From Anaerolineales bacterium UBA1136 (GTDB taxonomy: Bacteria > Chloroflexota > Anaerolineae > Anaerolineales > UBA11657): a DNA stretch of 5,940 nt. Shown in pieces: positions 1 to 4,781 of the stretch. The stretch lies in NCBI GenBank assembly GCA_002311455.1, contig DCAJ01000023.1, positions 7,153 through 13,092 of the forward strand. Reading direction: 5' to 3'. How positions within the stretch are numbered: the stretch's first letter is position 1; each line of letters opens with the position of its first letter. The translations under genes and the position numbers were made by a program. A model generated the notes under the pieces. That model was not told the origin of the DNA, searched no databases, and saw only the letters and a program-made list of their open reading frames with translations.

Positions 1-246
1 AGACGGATTGTACTTATAACGTCGAAGGTATGGGGCCAATCTTCGCACCCTCTTTTTCATAGCCGGCGATTCTACCTCAATCATTTTTGAGAACAAAGCC
101 TTAGTACGTTTAGAAGTATTACGTCGAAGATGACCCTTGCCAATCTTAGTGCGCACAAGTTTACCAGAACCGGTAACCTTGAAACGCTTCGCTGTAGCAC
201 GATGGGTCTTTATCTTGTATTTTTTTGTTGTTTTCTTTCTAGGCAT
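1..246 (-). CDS. rpmI: 50S ribosomal protein L35, 3'-truncated by window edge
   Basis: Encodes L35, a small basic protein of the large ribosomal subunit. The frame opens with ATG at 246-244 and is still open at base 1, giving 82 residues. The family core is visible: KTHRATAKRF at residues 13-22, VTGSGKL at 24-30, a basic GHLRR stretch at 38-42, and the C-terminal KKRVRRLAPY at 64-73. A Shine-Dalgarno TAGGTG at 252-257, five bases before the ATG, supports this start. Family members are usually about 64-66 residues with MPK directly before KTHR. Here about nine extra residues lie between MPRK and KTHR, and at least nine more follow the APY that normally sits close to the C-terminus. It lies 54 bp after infC on the same strand, as in the classic infC-rpmI-rplT operon. 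Identity is secure; the true C-terminus is outside the window. Confidence 0.93.
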   Translation of the reverse strand, partial: MPRKKTTKKYKIKTHRATAKRFKVTGSGKLVRTKIGKGHLRRNTSKRTKALFSKMIEVESPAMKKRVRRLAPYLRRYKYNPS

Positions 247-300
247 ATTTGCACCTAATCACTATATATCTCAAATCTACAATACTTTTACTTTCACAAT

Positions 301-864
301 TTAGGAACCTTTATCAGCACCGGGAGCAAGAACCATTAACATTGTTCTACCTTCCATACTAGGAGGAGACTCTATATGTGCAACATCTGACAGTTCTTCA
401 TAAATTTCACTCATATCTTCCCTAGCTATATCAGGCAAAGTGATCTCACGACCTCTAAATCTAATACGCACCCTTACTTTCATGCCAATACCGAGCCATC
501 TGCGTGCATCACGCACCTTAAATGAACGGTGATGTGCTGTAGTTTTCGGACGCAACCGAATCTCTTTTATCTCAACTTGTTTCTGCGATTTGCGAGACTC
601 TTTTTCTTTCTTAGAACGCTCATACAAAAATTTGCCATAGTCAAGCACTCGGCAAACCGGCGGGCTGGTATTGGGAGACACTTCTACCAAGTCCAAATTA
701 GCTTCTTGAGCAATAGCCAGCGCCTCAGTTACTGGCACAGACCCATAGTTGTTACCATTAGGTCCAATTAACTGCACTTCCTCTGCCCTAATTTTCCCAT
801 TAATTCGGAAAATATCAGACTTGTTACCTACTTGCCTTATGTTTCTACGAGTAAGTCTTGCTAT
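301..864 (-). CDS. infC: Translation initiation factor IF-3
   Basis: IF3 binds the 30S subunit, keeps it apart from 50S and checks start-codon/initiator-tRNA pairing. With the ATA start chosen here it is 187 residues, slightly above the usual 170-180. The N-terminal domain shows RINGKIRAEEVQLIG (20-34), DLVEVSP (58-64) and CRVLDYGKFLYE (71-82). A charged linker follows (about 83-98). The C-terminal domain shows KEIRLRPKT (100-108), KVRVRIRFRGREI (129-141) and MEGRTMLMVLAP (170-181). Upstream of the in-frame GTG at 777 there is no ATG, GTG or TTG before the TAA at 879-877. Starting at that GTG would delete the conserved RINGKIRAEE segment. ATA at 864-862 sits six bases after GGGAG, so it is preferred; ATT at 813-811 is the alternative. 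Family knowledge: E. coli infC begins with AUU and is autorepressed by IF3 through that codon. That the same control operates here is inference. First gene of an operon with rpmI. Confidence 0.95.
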   Translation of the reverse strand: MARLTRRNIRQVGNKSDIFRINGKIRAEEVQLIGPNGNNYGSVPVTEALAIAQEANLDLVEVSPNTSPPVCRVLDYGKFLYERSKKEKESRKSQKQVEIKEIRLRPKTTAHHRSFKVRDARRWLGIGMKVRVRIRFRGREITLPDIAREDMSEIYEELSDVAHIESPPSMEGRTMLMVLAPGADKGS

Positions 865-870
865 TGTAGT

Positions 871-877
871 CTCCCTT
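871..877 (-). promoter_or_regulatory. Shine-Dalgarno that decides the infC start
   Basis: Read on the minus strand the sequence is AAGGGAG followed by ACTACA and then ATA. This is the only strong purine-rich ribosome-binding match ahead of the conserved IF3 N-terminus, and its six-base spacing to ATA 864-862 is near optimal. The competing ATT at 813-811 has only a weak GTAGGT about 13 bases upstream. It therefore points to ATA as the initiator. Confidence 0.7.
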
Positions 878-886
878 TATATTTAT

Positions 887-933
887 GCAATCTATTACCC
901 TGCTTGATTTCTATAATAGTGTGCTTTTATTGC
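887..933 (-). promoter_or_regulatory. Possible leader hairpin upstream of infC
   Basis: In the predicted infC leader, GCAAT (933-929) can pair with ATTGC (891-887), and CTATTAT (919-913) can pair with GTAATAG (898-892) including one wobble pair. The two helices are continuous on the 3' side and separated by a nine-base bulge on the 5' side. The terminal loop is 14 bases. The structure ends about ten bases before the Shine-Dalgarno region. Leaders of infC-rpmI-rplT operons are known to bind L20 in some bacteria, but I see no specific L20-binding motif. The helices are AT-rich and may be chance pairing. Confidence 0.25.
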
Positions 934-952
934 TTGTCCTAAATAGAGTGCG

Positions 953-981
953 ATAATACCATATCAAGAAAAAGCCGTCAA
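953..981 (-). promoter_or_regulatory. Predicted sigma-70 promoter for infC-rpmI
   Basis: On the minus strand a -35 TTGACG (981-976) and a -10 TATTAT (958-953) are separated by exactly 17 bases. Each hexamer differs from consensus at one position. Transcription would begin around 944-949, giving a leader of about 80 nt before the ATA start. This is the best promoter match in the window and fits a strongly expressed translation operon. Confidence 0.7.
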
Positions 982-1005
982 TGAAAATAATCACTTCGGA
1001 TACAT

Positions 1006-1042
1006 TATAATTATATGATGAATAACTAGATTGGCATATAAT
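1006..1042 (+). promoter_or_regulatory. Candidate promoter region for xpt-guaA
   Basis: Two perfect TATAAT hexamers occur at 1006-1011 and 1037-1042. The second would start transcription near 1049, leaving a leader of about 24 nt that still contains the Shine-Dalgarno AGGA at 1061-1064. Neither has a recognisable -35 at 16-18 bases, so activator help or chance in AT-rich DNA are both possible. The short space between the second -10 and the gene leaves no room for a purine riboswitch, and none is recognisable farther upstream. Confidence 0.4.
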
Positions 1043-1072
1043 TATTGCAATTTTGTGATTAGGAAGAGATAA

Positions 1073-1645
1073 ATGAAAGAACTTAAGGATCGAATTCGCA
1101 CACAGGGAAAATATCTAGGTAAAGGCATACTAAAAGTTGACGGATTCATCAATCACCAGGTAGATCCTATCCTTATGAAATCCTGTGGACATGCTCTTGC
1201 ATCTCGCTTCTCGAAAGTAGAAGCTTCCAAAATACTAACAGCCGAAATATCTGGTATTGCACCTGCGTTGATGACTGCCATGTATCTAAATTTACCTGTA
1301 GTCTATGCTCGAAAACACAAACCCATCACTATGCCGGACGAAGTTTTGCTCACATTAACACCATCTCACACAAAAGGCCGTCTTGTAGAACTGATCATAT
1401 CTCCTGAATATTTACAAGCGGGAGAAAAAGCCCTTATTATTGACGATTTTTTAGCCTCAGGTCAGACTATCCTTGGACTAGCAAATCTAGCAGAAGCAGC
1501 AGGTGCTGATATAGTTGGTATTGGTACACTAATTGAGAAAACTTTTGAAGGTGGTCGCACAGCGTTATCAAACCTAAATGTGTCAATAGAATCACTTGCA
1601 CTTATCTCGGATATGAGTGAGGACAATATCGTTTTCGCAAGCTAG
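1073..1645 (+). CDS. xpt: Xanthine phosphoribosyltransferase
   Basis: This cytosolic type I phosphoribosyltransferase joins xanthine to PRPP to make XMP, the salvage entry to guanine nucleotides. The 190-residue product matches the roughly 190-residue Xpt family along its length. Visible signatures are LKVDGFINHQVDP (20-32), the phosphate/substrate loop EISGIAPALMT (58-68), VVYARKHKPIT (76-86), the PRPP-binding LIIDDFLASGQT (121-132) with the paired acidic residues, and IEKTFEGGR (154-162) near the C-terminus. The KVDGFINHQ and ARKH segments separate Xpt from adenine or hypoxanthine enzymes. ATG at 1073 follows AGGA (1061-1064) with eight bases between and matches the family N-terminus. It is followed after 19 bp by guaA, which uses its product XMP. 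In Bacillus subtilis xpt is under a guanine riboswitch; none is seen here. Confidence 0.95.
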   Translation: MKELKDRIRTQGKYLGKGILKVDGFINHQVDPILMKSCGHALASRFSKVEASKILTAEISGIAPALMTAMYLNLPVVYARKHKPITMPDEVLLTLTPSHTKGRLVELIISPEYLQAGEKALIIDDFLASGQTILGLANLAEAAGADIVGIGTLIEKTFEGGRTALSNLNVSIESLALISDMSEDNIVFAS

Positions 1646-1664
1646 GACTTTTGGTATTTACGCT

Positions 1665-3209
1665 ATGGATTCAGTCGCTATCATAGATTTCGGATCGCAG
1701 TACTCACAGCTAATTGCTAGACGCGTACGAGAAGCGCAAGTTTATTGTGAATTATTCCCTTTTGATACAGACGCGGATAAAGTGCTAGGAATACAGCCAA
1801 AGGCACTCATTCTCTCAGGTGGTCCTAACAGTGTGTATGAAGAAGGTGCACCAACACTACCAAATTACATACTAGCAGCAAAAGTACCAATACTAGGCAT
1901 ATGTTACGGTATGCAAATCCTAGCGCACAATATAGGTGGAATCGTCTCACAGGCCCCTACCCACGAATATGGGCGCAGCTCGGTAGTATGTCACTCAAAT
2001 TCGATGCTCCTGCCAAAATCTATTGATGGAAATACTCTTCAGGCATGGATGAGCCATGGCGACCAAGTTACCAAACTCCCTCCTGGTTTTGATGTCACAG
2101 CTACTAGTGAAAACTGTCCTATTGCCGCAATGGAAAATTCGGAACAATCAATTTTTGGATTGCAATTTCATCCAGAAGTACATCACACAGAACATGGCAC
2201 TGAAATCATTGAGGCGTTCCTAAGAACTGCTTGTCTAAAGCGTGATTGGACACCCAGTAAAATTGTAGAAGATAGCATTGGTAGGATTAAATCCAGGGTA
2301 GGCGCTGCAAAAGTGATTGCTGCGGTAAGTGGTGGAGTAGACTCAACCGTGGCAACAGCTTTAGTACATAAAGCTATCGGAGATCAGCTCTCATGTTTTT
2401 ATGTAGATACTGGACTCATGAGATGTGGTGAGACAGAACAAGTAGTACGGATGTTTCAAAAACATATGCAAGTCCACTGTAAAGTCATTTCTGCAGCAGA
2501 GGACTTTATGAGCGTACTTTCAGGAGTTGAAGATCCTGAACAAAAGCGTAAATTGATAGGCGAGAAATTCATACGAATTTTTGAACGAGAATCACAACGA
2601 ATAGGTAGCAATGCCAAATTCTTGGTACAGGGCACTATATATGCGGACGTTGTTGAAAATAGTGGAAAAGGCAAAGACAAATCCGCAAAAATCAAGACGC
2701 ATCACAATGTCGGAGGCTTACCTGAGAAGCTTAGATTCGATCTGATAGAACCACTTCGTTTTATGTTTAAAGATGAAGTCCGTGCAGTCGGAACAGAGCT
2801 GCGTCTGCCAGACGAAATGGTATGGAGACAACCTTTCCCCGGGCCAGGACTTGCCATAAGGTGCCTTGGCGAGGTCACTCCAGAGCGACTAGATTGTCTA
2901 CGAATTGCAGATCGCATTATGCAATCAGAATTACAGGAAGCTAATTTGTTACGACATGAAACATCTCAATCATTTGCGGTATTGCTACCAGTAAGGTCAG
3001 TAGGTGTAATGGGTGACGCAAGATCATACGAAGAAGTGATAGCGCTCCGAGCAGTAGTGACAAATGACTTCATGACCGCTGATTGGGCGCGCCTACCATA
3101 TGAAATACTTTCCAAAATATCTAGTCGTATAATCAATGAGGTTCGTGGTGTCAATAGGGTAGTTTATGATATAAGTACAAAACCTCCTGCAACGATCGAA
3201 TGGGAATAA
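1665..3209 (+). CDS. guaA: GMP synthase (glutamine-hydrolysing)
   Basis: Converts XMP to GMP using ATP and glutamine, the last step of guanine nucleotide synthesis and the step after Xpt. The 514 residues match the usual 510-525. The class I glutaminase domain (about 1-190) has AIIDFGSQYSQLIARR (5-20), LSGGPNSVYE (50-59), the nucleophile Cys80 in GICYGMQIL, and His169/Glu171 in LQFHPEVH. The ATP-pyrophosphatase domain has the P-loop SGGVDS (222-227), then VQGTIYADVVE (321-331) and HHNVGG (346-351). The C-terminal dimerisation domain has RQPFPGPGLAIR (388-399) and ends YDISTKPPATIEWE (501-514). ATG 1665 is chosen because MDSVAIIDFG matches the family N-terminus; GTG 1617 would add 16 residues and overlap xpt by 29 bp. 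No good Shine-Dalgarno precedes 1665: AGGA at 1644-1647, overlapping the xpt stop, is 17 bases away. Translation may therefore depend on coupling to xpt. Confidence 0.97.
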   Translation: MDSVAIIDFGSQYSQLIARRVREAQVYCELFPFDTDADKVLGIQPKALILSGGPNSVYEEGAPTLPNYILAAKVPILGICYGMQILAHNIGGIVSQAPTHEYGRSSVVCHSNSMLLPKSIDGNTLQAWMSHGDQVTKLPPGFDVTATSENCPIAAMENSEQSIFGLQFHPEVHHTEHGTEIIEAFLRTACLKRDWTPSKIVEDSIGRIKSRVGAAKVIAAVSGGVDSTVATALVHKAIGDQLSCFYVDTGLMRCGETEQVVRMFQKHMQVHCKVISAAEDFMSVLSGVEDPEQKRKLIGEKFIRIFERESQRIGSNAKFLVQGTIYADVVENSGKGKDKSAKIKTHHNVGGLPEKLRFDLIEPLRFMFKDEVRAVGTELRLPDEMVWRQPFPGPGLAIRCLGEVTPERLDCLRIADRIMQSELQEANLLRHETSQSFAVLLPVRSVGVMGDARSYEEVIALRAVVTNDFMTADWARLPYEILSKISSRIINEVRGVNRVVYDISTKPPATIEWE

Positions 3210-4631
3210 TCACAGGACTTGAGCGTTTGTTTGCCTATGCAGAAATTGACCGAATCCAGCTTTTCCTAGCCATTTATCTCCATCCACTAATAAGCAACCG
3301 CGTAAATACACCTGCACTGGATATCCCTCAACTTCAAAGCCTTCCCACAATTCATGATCCGTTCGCATATGCGAACTTGTAACACCAATTGTATGTTTGC
3401 GACTTGGATCCCACAGGATAATATCAGCATCGGACCCTGGCAGTAATGTGCCCTTGCGCGGATACAGCCCAAATATTCTAGCAGGATTAGTAGCTGTCAA
3501 TTCAACAAATCTTTGAACAGAAAGCTTTCCTGCAGAGACACCAAAAGTCCATAGCAATGACATTCGATGCTCTATAGAGGGCAGCCCATTAGGTATCCGA
3601 GTAAAATCAGACTTACCTAACTCTTTGCCAGGTATGGTCAACTGCTGCCCATCATATTCAATTGCAGTTTCACCATCGGCAAAAAACGGGCAATGGTCCG
3701 TACCAACAGTCTGTATACTGCCATCTGACAATCCCTGCCAAAGGGCCTCATTGTCATCAACAGTACGCAGTGGTGGCGAACACACCCAATTTGCTCCATC
3801 AGGTTTTAAAAGATCTTCCTCTGTAAAGAACAAATATTGCGGACAAGTCTCACTCATAACGCTTACGCCTCGTTTGCGTCCAGAATTTATTTGATTGAGT
3901 AGCCCTGCGGTAGTAATATGAACAATATATAAACTAGCTTTGCTACTCTCAGCTATTTCTATTGCGCGCCTACCTGCAAGTGCCTCTCCATGTGCCGGCC
4001 GTGTACGCGCGTGCCATATCGGTGCTGTATAACCATCAGATAAAGCTCTCTCAACCAAACTGTCAATCTCGTCACCATCTTCAATATGTATCATAACTAA
4101 CATGCCATTTTCTGTAGCTATATGAAGCACTTTGGAAATTTCTTCATTAGATATACGAAGTCGACCATTATAAGCAGTAAAAACCTTAAGTGTAGTCAAT
4201 CCCTGCGAAGGCAAACGCGGGATCTCACGTTCTATATTATCTGAGAAATCTGTCACGTTTACATGGAAAGAGTAATCCACGGCAGCCATTTCAGCTGCCT
4301 TCGAGCGAGATAAATCAATAGATTGTTGCAATGAATCACCAGGAGACTGGGAAGTAAAATCCATCACCGTAGTGGTGCCACCAAAAGCAGCAGCTCTGTG
4401 ACCTGTGAAGTGATTGTCTGAACTTATTGTATCGAACATAGGAAGCGAGAAGTGAGCGTGAGGTTCAACGCCACCGGGTAGCAAAATCAAACCATCACAA
4501 TCTACCACTTTGGCATCCAATACAGGCAAATCTACGCCTATAGTGGTAATCTTGTCACCTATTACCAATAGGTCGGCTATTTTTGTTTCAATTTCGGTTG
4601 CTACAGCACCACCGCGAAAAAGTATGCTCAT
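3210..4631 (-). CDS. hydA: Dihydropyrimidinase / D-hydantoinase-type amidohydrolase
   Basis: A cytosolic cyclic amidohydrolase expected to open dihydrouracil, dihydrothymine or hydantoin rings (step two of reductive pyrimidine breakdown). The 473-residue length fits the family. All binuclear-metal ligands are visible: His58 and His60 (GGVEPHAHF), the lysine expected to be carboxylated, Lys149 (TTLKVFTAY), His182 (MIHIEDGD), His238 (YIVHIT) and Asp312 (GTDHCPF). Family substrate-contact positions also fit: Tyr154, Ser260 in SETCPQYL and Asn348 in RIPNGLPSIEHR. Tyr154 and the IPNG motif favour dihydropyrimidinase over dihydroorotase or allantoinase; the exact substrate is inferred. ATG 4631 is chosen because MSILFRGGAV fits the family N-terminus. 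In-frame TTG codons at 4634 and 4667 are alternatives; AGGA lies 13 bases before the ATG and ten before TTG 4634. The stop directly abuts the guaA stop on the other strand. No dihydropyrimidine dehydrogenase or ureidopropionase gene is in the window. Confidence 0.88.
   Translation of the reverse strand: MSILFRGGAVATEIETKIADLLVIGDKITTIGVDLPVLDAKVVDCDGLILLPGGVEPHAHFSLPMFDTISSDNHFTGHRAAAFGGTTTVMDFTSQSPGDSLQQSIDLSRSKAAEMAAVDYSFHVNVTDFSDNIEREIPRLPSQGLTTLKVFTAYNGRLRISNEEISKVLHIATENGMLVMIHIEDGDEIDSLVERALSDGYTAPIWHARTRPAHGEALAGRRAIEIAESSKASLYIVHITTAGLLNQINSGRKRGVSVMSETCPQYLFFTEEDLLKPDGANWVCSPPLRTVDDNEALWQGLSDGSIQTVGTDHCPFFADGETAIEYDGQQLTIPGKELGKSDFTRIPNGLPSIEHRMSLLWTFGVSAGKLSVQRFVELTATNPARIFGLYPRKGTLLPGSDADIILWDPSRKHTIGVTSSHMRTDHELWEGFEVEGYPVQVYLRGCLLVDGDKWLGKAGFGQFLHRQTNAQVL
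3361..3376. repeat. Perfect 16-bp palindrome inside the amidohydrolase gene
   Basis: GTTCGCATATGCGAAC equals its own reverse complement. The symmetry ends at 3360/3377. As RNA it can fold as a six-base-pair stem (GTTCGC/GCGAAC) with an ATAT loop. On the plus strand it lies about 150 bases past the guaA stop and is followed by TTGTAAC, which is a poor T-tract, so a terminator role is weak. On the coding strand it encodes part of SSHMRT of the amidohydrolase. Its role is unknown. Confidence 0.6.
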
Positions 4632-4674
4632 CAAGTATTTAGAATCCTGGGACAATAAACTAAACAATGCTTCG

Positions 4675-4703
4675 ATTTTTCAGGCGTAAAATGTAATAGT
4701 CAA
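4675..4703 (-). promoter_or_regulatory. Candidate promoter for the amidohydrolase gene
   Basis: On the minus strand TTGACT (4703-4698) is followed after 17 bases by AAAAAT (4680-4675). The -35 differs from consensus at one base, but the -10 matches only four of six. It would give a leader of about 35-40 nt before ATG 4631. It overlaps the short region that must also hold the divergent antiporter promoter. Confidence 0.3.
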
Positions 4704-4724
4704 TAACCACTAAGACCCAGGTTG

Positions 4725-4755
4725 TTCACATCTAGTGCTACAAGAGTCGTATAAT
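4725..4755 (+). promoter_or_regulatory. Candidate promoter for the antiporter gene
   Basis: A perfect -10 TATAAT lies at 4750-4755. The nearest -35-like hexamer is TTCACA at 4725-4730 (one mismatch), with a long 19-base spacer. Transcription would begin near 4762, about 20 bases before ATG 4782. Confidence 0.4.
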
Positions 4756-4781
4756 GGAATACAAACTGGAATAATAGACTA

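Noticed and set aside
529..771. 80-codon plus-strand open frame opposite infC
   Set aside because: It lies entirely antisense to the strongly conserved IF3 sequence and resembles no known family.
880..1072. Purine riboswitch upstream of xpt
   Set aside because: The region is AT-rich with no three-way-junction pattern, and the likely leader is only about 24 nt.
1617..1664. GTG 1617 as the guaA start
   Set aside because: It overlaps xpt, has no Shine-Dalgarno, and adds residues before the standard GMP synthase N-terminus; ATG 1665 fits the family better.
2456..3154. Three minus-strand open frames inside guaA (2456-2695, 2702-2917, 2966-3154)
   Set aside because: All are antisense shadows of the conserved GMP synthase domains, with no ribosome-binding or family evidence.
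3200..3382. Short plus-strand frame overlapping the guaA end and the amidohydrolase
   Set aside because: It is antisense to the amidohydrolase C-terminus, and its composition mirrors that gene; no start signal is convincing.
3287..3894. Out-of-frame open frames inside the amidohydrolase (minus 3287-3472, plus 3625-3894)
   Set aside because: They are alternative-frame readings of a gene whose catalytic residues are all in the long frame.
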